DNA of 64,000 nucleotides, from positions 186,001-250,000 of the forward strand of contig NZ_FNCW01000002.1 in the NCBI RefSeq assembly GCF_900099815.1, in the 5' to 3' direction. The DNA is from Psychroflexus sediminis (lineage in GTDB: Bacteria; Bacteroidota; Bacteroidia; Flavobacteriales; Flavobacteriaceae). Below the pieces are notes generated by a model that did no database searches, had not been told where the DNA came from, and saw nothing but the letters and a program-made list of their open reading frames with translations. A program made the translations under genes and the position numbers. Positions 8,706 to 16,081 of this stretch are shown piece by piece (positions within the stretch are counted from its first letter, which is position 1; every line of letters begins with the position of its first letter).

Positions 8706-10775
8706 ATGAAATTTCTTCCTTTTGTTTTGGCTTTATTTGGTTTTATGGCTTCAGGACAAAACTTTGTTTCCAAAACAGAAAACTACCCTACTTTTCCAGC
8801 CTGTGAAACTGTGCTCAAGTCGGAAAAAGAAACTTGTTTTAAAGAGCAGCTTAAGTCCTTTATTCTTTCCAATTACCAGGAACCTGCTGTCATTTCCTCT
8901 GAAAACTATACAGGTTTAGCTACAGTTATTTTTGAAGTAGATACTGAGGGTGAATTTCAAGTGCTGTATGTGAATTCAGAATACAAGGTTTTAAATGAAG
9001 AGCTGGAAAGAGTTTTTAAGGCTTTGCCGGAAATTTCACCTGCTACGTATAATGGCGCTCCAACTTATGTGCAGTTTAGAATGCCCCTTCAAATACCCCT
9101 AACAGAATCCTCATTTCAAAAGGAAGCTATTCAAAAGGAAAAACCCTTAGAAAGTTATCAAAGCGAATACGAAAACATACAAACAAAAAAATTCACTTAT
9201 CCACAATACAACAGTGGCTTAAACATTCCGCTCTCTCACGAACTTTATAATAGGTTTATACCCCATATGGATAAGATTGGTACAAATGCCCATACAGCTT
9301 CCAAACCCTACAGTTATACTGAAATAAAACCTTATTATAATTTAGAAGAACGAAATCAGGATCTGTTTTACGACAAAGAATCTTGGTTTGGAAGAAAATT
9401 TTTTAACGAAAATACAGTTCAAATCCAAGGAGAAAATTACTGGTTTACTTTTGATATTGGGGCAGACTTGCAGGTTGGGAGAGATTTTGAAGGCGAAATA
9501 ACTACCTATAACAATACCCGAGCTGGTATTCTACAGGCTGGATTGGGTAAGAAATTTAACGTTTATACCGTGATTTATGAAAGTCAGGGAAAATTTGCGG
9601 GCTATTTCAATGATTTAGCTATTGATAGGGGCAGAGCTAATACCTCTCAGGTTAGTATTCCTGGAAGAGGTATAGGAGAGCCGTACAGGGATGGTTTTGA
9701 TTATCCCGTGGTAGAAGGCTATCTTTCTTATGACCTTGCAGATTTTATGAATATTCAGTTTGGTCGAGGGAAAAATTTTATCGGTGACGGATACCGCTCC
9801 TTGTTTTTGAGTGATACTCCAAGCCCTCACGCCTATTTTAAACTGAAAACAAATTTTTGGAAATTTGAATACACAAATATCTGGTCATCGCTAAGAAATC
9901 CTAATACAACCACTGAAGGCGGTGCGTTTCTGACCAAGTATATGGCTACCCATTATTTGAGTTATAATGTCACTAAACGTTTAAATATTGGATTATTTGA
10001 ATCGGTTTTGATTGAAAGTGAGCCTAATCGGGGATTCGATTGGAACTTATTAAATCCCGTATTATTTTATAATATGGTGGAGTACAGTACAGGATCAAGA
10101 TCCGGCACATCTTTAATAGGCCTGAGCTATAAATACAAATGGACTGATCGCATCAATAGCTATGGTCAACTTATCATCGATGAGTTTTCTGTAGATGAAG
10201 TACGGGCGGGAAATAAGAGTTGGACCAATAAATTTGGATTCCAAATGGGTGTAAAATATGCGAATGCATTCAATGTAAATAACCTTTTCTTTCAGTTGGA
10301 ATATAACCAGGTTAGACCTTACACCTACTCTCATAATACATTAACTGTTCATTATACGAATGACAACCAACCTTTGGCTCATCTCTGGGGTGCGAATTTC
10401 AGAGAATTTTTATTCATCACACGCTATAAAAAAGATCGGTTTTATGGTCATGCAAAATTTATTTTCGGAGAGCGCGGTTTTGAAACCAACGCAGATAACA
10501 ATCCTTTTTATGGCACAGATTTACTGGGTGATGAGAGGCTGAGAATTGCAGATGAAGGCATCACAATAGGACAGGGGAACAGGGCTAATTCCTATTATGG
10601 AGAATTTGAAGCCGGTTTCATTGTGAATCCAACGACCAACCTTAAAGCCTATATTAGTCTCATACATCGTAAGCTTGATGTTTCCCAAAACACAGCGCTC
10701 AACTCTGACAGAACGACCACCTGGTTAAATCTTGGCTTCAGAACAGATATCTTTAATTGGTATTATGATTACTAA
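8706..10775 (+). CDS. remB: RemB-like gliding-motility outer-membrane protein with TonB-CTD-like N-terminal domain
   Basis: 689 residues from ATG 8706; a TTG at 8685 also opens the frame, but only 8706 puts a clean signal peptide (MKFLPFVLALFGFMASGQ) at the N terminus. After the signal comes a region of about 110 residues (25-130) with NYPTFPACE and a second Cys, resembling the C-terminal domain of the TonB upstream. The remainder (about 180-689) is strand-rich and ends in an aromatic outer-membrane signature. The position two genes after vanZ-like and just after tonB matches remB of F. johnsoniae as I recall it, where loss of RemB impairs gliding. The exact role of RemB is not known; the symbol rests on synteny plus architecture. 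Confidence 0.75.
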   Translation: MKFLPFVLALFGFMASGQNFVSKTENYPTFPACETVLKSEKETCFKEQLKSFILSNYQEPAVISSENYTGLATVIFEVDTEGEFQVLYVNSEYKVLNEELERVFKALPEISPATYNGAPTYVQFRMPLQIPLTESSFQKEAIQKEKPLESYQSEYENIQTKKFTYPQYNSGLNIPLSHELYNRFIPHMDKIGTNAHTASKPYSYTEIKPYYNLEERNQDLFYDKESWFGRKFFNENTVQIQGENYWFTFDIGADLQVGRDFEGEITTYNNTRAGILQAGLGKKFNVYTVIYESQGKFAGYFNDLAIDRGRANTSQVSIPGRGIGEPYRDGFDYPVVEGYLSYDLADFMNIQFGRGKNFIGDGYRSLFLSDTPSPHAYFKLKTNFWKFEYTNIWSSLRNPNTTTEGGAFLTKYMATHYLSYNVTKRLNIGLFESVLIESEPNRGFDWNLLNPVLFYNMVEYSTGSRSGTSLIGLSYKYKWTDRINSYGQLIIDEFSVDEVRAGNKSWTNKFGFQMGVKYANAFNVNNLFFQLEYNQVRPYTYSHNTLTVHYTNDNQPLAHLWGANFREFLFITRYKKDRFYGHAKFIFGERGFETNADNNPFYGTDLLGDERLRIADEGITIGQGNRANSYYGEFEAGFIVNPTTNLKAYISLIHRKLDVSQNTALNSDRTTTWLNLGFRTDIFNWYYDY

Positions 10776-10832
10776 GTTAATTCTTAGTAAACATTAACGA
10801 ACGTCTGCTTCCTAAAAAAAACTTTTTAACCG

Positions 10833-10840
10833 TATCTTCG
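10833..10840 (+). promoter_or_regulatory. Probable -7 element of the ctaB-cox operon
   Basis: TATCTTCG followed by CA is a one-mismatch version of the Bacteroidota -7 consensus TAnnTTTG, 15 bases before the TTG start of ctaB. No convincing -33 TTTG is seen. Confidence 0.45.
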
Positions 10841-10855
10841 CAAAAATTTTGAGTA

Positions 10856-11758
10856 TTGTCCAATTCCTTAGTATATACACACTTATTTTCCTGGATACAA
10901 GACTTCAAAGAACTTACAAAATTTAGACTGGCACTAAGTGTTGTATTTTCTTCAATAGCTGGGTATTTACTGGGAATAGACGAATTCCATTTTGGAAATT
11001 TAGTCCTGCTAGCTTTAGGAGGTTATGCCATGGTTGGCGCTTCCAATGCGTTCAATCAGATTATAGAAAAAGACCTGGACGCTAAAATGAAAAGGACCAA
11101 AAACCGCCCTATTCCTTCGGGATCTATGAGCGTGAATACGGCTTTTGCTATCGCTTCATTACTCACTGTAGTTGGATTATTGCTGCTTTTTGTGATTAAC
11201 CCGATTACTGCGATGTTTGGGGCTATCTCCATTTTTCTTTACGTCAGTGTTTATACCCCTCTTAAAACGATGACACCCCTCTCTGTTTTTGTGGGGGCTT
11301 TTCCTGGAGCTATTCCCTTTATGCTGGGTTGGGTAGCAGCGACTGGTTCTTTTGGAATAGAAGCAGGCACCTTATTTATGATTCAGTTTTTCTGGCAGTT
11401 TCCCCATTTCTGGGCTTTAGGCTGGTGGTTATATGACGATTATAAAACGGGTGGTTTTTTTATGTTGCCGACAGGGAAAAGAGATAAAGGGACAGCTATT
11501 CAAATTATACTTTACACGATTTGGACACTTATAGTTTCAGTAGTACCAGTACTGGGAATTACAGGAGATCTAAAACTCTCCATTGTTTCTGCAAGTTTAA
11601 TATTCATTCTTGGACTGGTGATGTTGTATTATGCGATAAAGCTTTTTAAGAACAGAGAAACTAAAGATGCTAGGCAGCTTATGCTGGCAAGTGTGTCCTA
11701 TATCACTTTAATACAAATAATTTACGTTTTAGATAAATATATAAGATTATGGCTTTAG
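10856..11758 (+). CDS. ctaB: Protoheme IX farnesyltransferase (heme O synthase)
   Basis: 300 residues with about eight membrane helices. The prenyl-diphosphate site is seen as NAFNQIIEKDLDAKMKRT followed by RP, i.e. the UbiA-family NxxxDxxxD type. The enzyme farnesylates heme B to heme O for the terminal oxidase. The start appears to be TTG at 10856: a TGA lies in frame at 10850, and the first ATG is deep inside the conserved helices (MVGASNAF), so a rare start codon is needed for the conserved FKELTKFRLA region to be made. It overlaps the following cox3 gene by 10 bases, indicating translational coupling. Confidence 0.95.
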   Translation: MSNSLVYTHLFSWIQDFKELTKFRLALSVVFSSIAGYLLGIDEFHFGNLVLLALGGYAMVGASNAFNQIIEKDLDAKMKRTKNRPIPSGSMSVNTAFAIASLLTVVGLLLLFVINPITAMFGAISIFLYVSVYTPLKTMTPLSVFVGAFPGAIPFMLGWVAATGSFGIEAGTLFMIQFFWQFPHFWALGWWLYDDYKTGGFFMLPTGKRDKGTAIQIILYTIWTLIVSVVPVLGITGDLKLSIVSASLIFILGLVMLYYAIKLFKNRETKDARQLMLASVSYITLIQIIYVLDKYIRLWL

Positions 11759-12315
11759 ACGAGAAACACAAACGAGCGCGGATGATGATGATGTGGTTTG
11801 GCATCATAAGTATGGGGATGATGTTTGCAGGTCTTACGAGTGCCTACGTCGTAAGTAAAAACCGTCCGGACTGGCTCACCGATTATCAGTTGCCAGAAGT
11901 TTTTATCTGGAGCACACTGGTGATCTTTATAAGTAGCATCACTTTTCATTTGGCTAAAAAATTTACTGCTGAAGGCGATTACAGCAGGTCTACTGCTATG
12001 ATTGTCGCTACTTTTATTCTGGGCGTTTCCTTTGTTGTTATGCAATTCATCGGTTTTAATGAAATCGTGGAAGCCGGCTATTATTTTACCGGAAGTGCCA
12101 GCAGCATTACCATGTCCTTTATATATGTCCTGGTTATGGCCCATGTGGTTCACGTACTCGCCGGGCTTATCGTGCTTTGTGTCGTAATTTATAATCATTT
12201 TAAAAAGAAATACTCGAAAGGGAATATGTTGGGAATGCGGTTGGGTGTTGCTTTCTGGCACTTCGTAGACGGGCTCTGGCTTTACCTCTTTTTGTTTTTA
12301 TATTTCTTTAGATAA
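11749..12315 (+). CDS. Cytochrome c oxidase subunit III-like protein (first copy)
   Basis: 188 residues and five predicted membrane helices, with the heme-copper oxidase subunit III ending AFWHFVDGLWLYLFLFLYF. It is a short subunit III of the kind that lacks the first two helices of the mitochondrial protein. It overlaps ctaB by 10 bases and precedes a second, longer subunit III gene; such tandem pairs are common in Flavobacteria. It probably stabilises the oxidase core in the inner membrane. Core subunits I and II are not in this window. Confidence 0.9.
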   Translation: MALDEKHKRARMMMMWFGIISMGMMFAGLTSAYVVSKNRPDWLTDYQLPEVFIWSTLVIFISSITFHLAKKFTAEGDYSRSTAMIVATFILGVSFVVMQFIGFNEIVEAGYYFTGSASSITMSFIYVLVMAHVVHVLAGLIVLCVVIYNHFKKKYSKGNMLGMRLGVAFWHFVDGLWLYLFLFLYFFR

Positions 12316-12328
12316 TGATAAAATTGTC

Positions 12329-12336
12329 TATTTTTG
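12329..12336 (+). promoter_or_regulatory. Possible internal -7 element before second cox3
   Basis: TATTTTTG is a perfect match to TAnnTTTG, 23 bases before the ATG at 12360, in the only sizeable gap inside the ctaB-cox series. It may give extra transcription of the second subunit III and subunit IV genes. Confidence 0.4.
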
Positions 12337-12359
12337 TTCAATATTAATATTTGATTTTT

Positions 12360-13343
12360 ATGGAAGCTACTACCGTTGCGAAAACAGGTACCGAAGGAAA
12401 AATTTGGGGAGGAGGAGAACAACCTCTAAAAGCAAGTTATGGAAAATTGATGATGTGGTTTTTTATCAGTTCTGATGCACTTACATTCTCAGGTTTTTTG
12501 GCAGCTTATGGTTTTACCCGATTTAAATATATCAATGAATGGCCTATTGCAGATGAGGTGTTCAATCACTTTCCCTTTTTACATGGGGTAGATGCACCTA
12601 TGTATTACGTGGCTTTGATGACCTTCATTTTGATTCTTTCTTCCGTAACCATGGTTCTTGCTGTGGACGCTGGTCATCAGATGAATAAGAATAAAGTCAC
12701 CACCTATATGGCCTTAACCATTTTGGGAGGTATTATCTTCTTAAGTGCGCAAGCCTGGGAGTGGAAAAACTTTATTCAAGGCGAATATGGAGCCGTGCAA
12801 ACTAAAAGCGGTAGAATTATTCAGTTTGTAGATGCAGATGGAGAGCGGGTCGCTCTGGATGATTTTGCTTCAGCGGCACCGGTTACCAGAACAAAACACA
12901 TAGAGAATAAAGGCGTATGGTTTAGAGGTGAAGATGGATATAATCCTTTATCCATCGAAGATGTTAAGACCGGTTTTGCTGCAAACCCCAACCTCCGAGT
13001 AAGGACCATGGAAATTGTTTCACCTGGTGAAAAAGAAATACTAAACCGGGAAAATTCTTTAACAAAATTGAACACCTCAGGTGTAAATGTTGTTGAAGGG
13101 GCTAATATGAAAGAAAATGAATATGGTGCTCCATTATTTGGCGACTTTTTCTTTTTCATTACCGGTTTTCACGGATTTCACGTCTTATCTGGAGTCATCA
13201 TTCTCATCATCGTATTTTTTAACGTCCTGGTAGGCACTTACGAAAAAAGAGGGAGTTATGAAATGGTAGAAAAAGTAGGACTTTACTGGCACTTTGTCGA
13301 TTTGGTCTGGGTATTTGTATTTACCTTTTTCTATCTCGTATAA
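12360..13343 (+). CDS. Cytochrome c oxidase subunit III-like protein with large soluble insert (second copy)
   Basis: 327 residues from ATG 12360 (a TTG at 12351 would add three residues). The membrane part carries the subunit III pattern and ends GLYWHFVDLVWVFVFTFFYL. Between helices, at roughly residues 140-255, lies a polar stretch of about 115 residues with no hydrophobic segment, absent from the first copy, that should form an extramembrane domain. The HGFHVL helix resumes after it. Such inserts occur in Bacteroidota subunit III; their partner is unknown to me. It belongs to the ctaB-cox operon. Confidence 0.9.
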   Translation: MEATTVAKTGTEGKIWGGGEQPLKASYGKLMMWFFISSDALTFSGFLAAYGFTRFKYINEWPIADEVFNHFPFLHGVDAPMYYVALMTFILILSSVTMVLAVDAGHQMNKNKVTTYMALTILGGIIFLSAQAWEWKNFIQGEYGAVQTKSGRIIQFVDADGERVALDDFASAAPVTRTKHIENKGVWFRGEDGYNPLSIEDVKTGFAANPNLRVRTMEIVSPGEKEILNRENSLTKLNTSGVNVVEGANMKENEYGAPLFGDFFFFITGFHGFHVLSGVIILIIVFFNVLVGTYEKRGSYEMVEKVGLYWHFVDLVWVFVFTFFYLV

Positions 13344-13371
13344 TTTATTAAACTTTTGAATTTATAATCTA

Positions 13372-13737
13372 ATGGCACACGATACAACGCACGGAGAACA
13401 CTCAGGAGCAAAAAAAAGAATCTGGCAAGTCTTTATCATCTTGTCGGTATTAACCATAGTGGAGGTTGTTTTAGGTATTTTCAAACCAGACTTCCTGGTT
13501 TATAATGACTTGGTTTCTTTAACCCTGCTCAACTGGATTTTTATTATTCTTACCATTGTTAAAGCCTACTATATTGTCTGGGCTTTCATGCACATGGAAC
13601 ATGAAACGGCAAGTTTAAGACGAGTAGTTGTCTGGACTGCTGTTTTTCTTATCAGTTACCTGATAGCTATCTTATTGATTGAGGGCGATTATATCCATGA
13701 TATTTATGAGAACAGCTACATGACGTGGGATTTCTAA
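13372..13737 (+). CDS. Cytochrome c oxidase subunit IV family protein
   Basis: 121 residues: a His-rich N-terminal tail (MAHDTTHGEHSG), then three predicted helices with the prokaryotic COX4 pattern (VKAYYIVWAFMHMEHE). This small inner-membrane subunit follows subunit III in many bacterial oxidase operons and is thought to help assembly or stability. It is the last gene before a strong terminator, closing the ctaB-cox transcript. Confidence 0.9.
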   Translation: MAHDTTHGEHSGAKKRIWQVFIILSVLTIVEVVLGIFKPDFLVYNDLVSLTLLNWIFIILTIVKAYYIVWAFMHMEHETASLRRVVVWTAVFLISYLIAILLIEGDYIHDIYENSYMTWDF

Positions 13738-13759
13738 AAAAGAAAGGTTAAATATATTT

Positions 13760-13792
13760 CAAAAGGCGGTTTCATAGAACCGCCTTTTTTAA
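13760..13792 (+). terminator. Terminator of the ctaB-cox operon
   Basis: A 10-bp stem AAAGGCGGTT (13762-13771) pairs with 13778-13787 around a 6-base loop and runs into a T tract. Confidence 0.92.
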
Positions 13793-13797
13793 TTTTG
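13790..13797 (+). promoter_or_regulatory. -7 element of the SCO-like/SCO operon
   Basis: TAATTTTG, a perfect TAnnTTTG followed by CA, lies 14 bases before the ATG at 13812 and directly abuts the T tract of the preceding terminator. Confidence 0.65.
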
Positions 13798-13811
13798 CAA
13801 ATATTTACATT

Positions 13812-14450
13812 ATGAAAAAGTACATTGTTCTTACGGTCTTATTTGTACTCCCGCTGGTGGCTTATTTGTTTTTTTCTAGTGGAATCAATTCTTTTGGGAA
13901 ACTCCCTGTTCTTAACGAAGACCTGTCGGTTTTGAAGACCTTTGAAACCGAAGAGATCACCTTTGACAATAAAATTACGATTCTTACTTTTTTTGGAAAT
14001 GATTTCAACATCAAGAAAGTCCACGCTTTCAATATGAAGGAAAAAATTTATGACCGTTATCACGAATTCGATGACTTTCAGGTGGTCACGGTAACGGGAT
14101 TAGATTCTGAAGAAAATATCGAAACCTTCAAAAATGAAATCAATAGCACCTCCGATGCCTCCGAATGGTTATTTCTGAAACTCGAAGATGAAAAAATTCA
14201 GGACTTATTCAACAGCCTGGATTCAGATCTGAAACTGGATGATAAATTATCTTCTAATTATGCCTTTATCATCGATAAAAAAATGAATTTAAGAGGGCGC
14301 AGCGATGATGAGGATGAAGGCACCAAATACGCTTATGATCTCAGTAATATTAAAGAGGTAAGCGACAAGATGAACGATGATGTAAAAATCATCCTGGCTG
14401 AATATAGATTCGCTCTTAAAAAAAATAATGCACAAAGGCAGAAAAATTGA
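13812..14450 (+). CDS. SCO/thioredoxin-fold membrane protein lacking metal-binding cysteines
   Basis: 212 residues: one N-terminal membrane anchor (about 4-24), then a domain whose order mirrors the SCO protein encoded next. Its strand ITILTFFGNDFNIKK lines up with the SCO strand VVEFFFATCPTIC, but both cysteines of the CxxxC copper site are replaced and no Cys occurs anywhere in the protein. A later AFIIDKKMNLRG matches the SCO block FALIDQEGYIRS, again without the His ligand. It is one base out of contact with the SCO start (TGATG overlap), so the two are surely co-translated. I infer a non-catalytic partner or chaperone in oxidase copper loading; a function is not established. Confidence 0.75.
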   Translation: MKKYIVLTVLFVLPLVAYLFFSSGINSFGKLPVLNEDLSVLKTFETEEITFDNKITILTFFGNDFNIKKVHAFNMKEKIYDRYHEFDDFQVVTVTGLDSEENIETFKNEINSTSDASEWLFLKLEDEKIQDLFNSLDSDLKLDDKLSSNYAFIIDKKMNLRGRSDDEDEGTKYAYDLSNIKEVSDKMNDDVKIILAEYRFALKKNNAQRQKN

Positions 14451-15124
14451 TGAAGAAGTATTCTTACGTAGGTATATCGCTGGTGGTTTTAGTGTTCGGA
14501 ATTTGGGTGGTGAGCGAAATATTATCCCGAAATTCTGAAGAAAGCCTGGTTTATATCGAAATTGATGGCGAGCGCAAAAAAGTGCCTGAATTTGAGTTGA
14601 TAAATCAAAATAAAGATACGATCTCCAGCGAAGATTATTTAGGCAAAGTCTATGTTGTGGAATTCTTTTTTGCTACATGTCCAACGATATGTCCTGTTAT
14701 GAACGAAAACTTACTTGAAGTTCAGGACGAGTTTTATGGCAATATGGATTTTGGCATAGCATCCATCACTATAAATCCGGAACATGATACTCCGGAGGTT
14801 TTAAAGGATTACGCCGAAGAACTGGGGGTAAAGCACCCTCACTGGAACTTCTTAACAGGAGATAAAAATGAAATCTACACCTTAGCTAACCAGGGGTTTA
14901 ATATATATGCTCAGGAATCTGAAAATGCGGAAGGAGGATTTGAACATTCAGGCTTTTTTGCCTTAATAGACCAGGAAGGCTATATCCGAAGCAGAACGGA
15001 TGAGGCAGGAAATCCGATAATTTTTTACCAGGGCTCAGTGCCAAGAGATGAAACGTCAGGGGAGAGCCATGAAACCCAGCAGATAGATATGTTAATAGAA
15101 GATATTGGAATCCTTTTAAAATGA
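14450..15124 (+). CDS. SCO family copper chaperone for cytochrome oxidase
   Basis: 224 residues from ATG 14450, whose A is the last base of the preceding TGA; the TTG at 14447 is less likely. An N-terminal anchor (about 5-23) is followed by a thioredoxin fold with the SCO copper site C77-P-T-I-C81 and the third ligand H166 in GGFEHSGFF. SCO/SenC proteins deliver or reduce copper for the CuA site of subunit II at the outer face of the inner membrane. The position behind the cox genes agrees with this. Confidence 0.95.
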   Translation: MKKYSYVGISLVVLVFGIWVVSEILSRNSEESLVYIEIDGERKKVPEFELINQNKDTISSEDYLGKVYVVEFFFATCPTICPVMNENLLEVQDEFYGNMDFGIASITINPEHDTPEVLKDYAEELGVKHPHWNFLTGDKNEIYTLANQGFNIYAQESENAEGGFEHSGFFALIDQEGYIRSRTDEAGNPIIFYQGSVPRDETSGESHETQQIDMLIEDIGILLK

Positions 15125-15214
15125 AATCAGACCGATTCAAATAATCCGTGAACAGATGTTGTAAGGATTGTTTTAATCATTAAATGTCACCCTATAGAAA
15201 ATAAAAGCCAGCAC

Positions 15215-15754
15215 ATGAAAGCTACTTTATCAAAATCCGATAGAACAATAGTGCCGATTATCATTGGCTTATCTGTCGTTGTTCCTGTCGTTGTCGTTGT
15301 TCTTATGAATCTCCCGACACGATACGATTTACTAGGTCTGGAAGTGGGCTCCTTTCCCTTCTTCCATGCGCTGATCAATGGTATGACAGCCATACTTTTG
15401 TTTCTAGGATATGCCTTTATAAGGAACGGCAAGAAAATCGCTCACAGAAACGTCATGATTACTGCTTTTGGGCTTTCGGCGCTCTTTCTGGTCAGTTATG
15501 TCATCTCCAAGATTAGCAACGAACCTGTGCCCTATGGCGGTGAGGGAATGCTGAGATACGTCTACTTTTTTATTCTGATTACGCATATCGCTCTTTCTGC
15601 TATTATCATTCCTCTTGTTTTATTTACCATGTATAGGGGATTGACCGGAGAATACAGTAAACACAAAAAAATCGCCAGATGGACGTTTCCTATCTGGATG
15701 TATGTCGCCATCACCGGTGTATTGGTATATTTGTTTATGCTGCCTTATTATTAA
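15215..15754 (+). CDS. DUF420 membrane protein (oxidase biogenesis, CtaM-like)
   Basis: 179 residues with about five membrane helices and the DUF420 pattern: conserved His in FFHALINGM, HRNVM, THIALS and HKKIARWTFPIWMYV. DUF420 includes CtaM, needed for aa3 oxidase maturation in Bacillus/Staphylococcus. Placement after SCO and before another oxidase-linked small gene supports a role in terminal-oxidase assembly. The start at 15215 leaves 90 bases to the SCO gene. Confidence 0.9.
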   Translation: MKATLSKSDRTIVPIIIGLSVVVPVVVVVLMNLPTRYDLLGLEVGSFPFFHALINGMTAILLFLGYAFIRNGKKIAHRNVMITAFGLSALFLVSYVISKISNEPVPYGGEGMLRYVYFFILITHIALSAIIIPLVLFTMYRGLTGEYSKHKKIARWTFPIWMYVAITGVLVYLFMLPYY

Positions 15755-15766
15755 CTTTGAAAGCTG

Positions 15767-16012
15767 ATGAAGATGAAAAAAATAATAGTAACACTAGTAC
15801 TGATGCTCCTCGTAGTTTGGGATTCTACTTCTCAATGCTCTATGTGCAGGGCAGTTCTGGAATCTGAACAGGATACAGGACAGGCAGAGGCTATCAATGA
15901 CGGGATCGTTTATCTTATGGCCTTTCCTTACATTTTGGTTTTTGGGGTCTTATATTTCGTTTATAAATCCTTTCAAAAAAAGAAAAAAGAAGAAGAAAAG
16001 ACTGCTAAATGA
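15767..16012 (+). CDS. Small exported membrane protein with CSMCRA motif
   Basis: 81 residues (ATG 15773 would give 79). A signal or anchor sequence (about 5-20) is followed by QCSMCRAVLESE, a central helix (about 47-66) and a lysine-rich cytoplasmic tail. The CxxC right after the export signal would sit on the periplasmic side. I know this small gene as a frequent neighbour of oxidase genes in Flavobacteria but know no experimental role; a metal or redox function is inference. It lies 12 bases after the DUF420 gene, so it is the last member of the same operon. Confidence 0.8.
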   Translation: MKMKKIIVTLVLMLLVVWDSTSQCSMCRAVLESEQDTGQAEAINDGIVYLMAFPYILVFGVLYFVYKSFQKKKKEEEKTAK

Positions 16013-16020
16013 TCATTTAG
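16005..16020. repeat. 16-bp perfect palindrome over the stop codon
   Basis: CTAAATGATCATTTAG contains the TGA stop (16010-16012) of the preceding gene and is followed by TATTTTTTG. With no loop and an AT-rich stem it could be a weak terminator or a binding site. Confidence 0.35.
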
Positions 16021-16081
16021 TATTTTTTGATTTAACCTATATAATTTTTTTGAAACACGATTAATTTCAAAAAACAATTCA

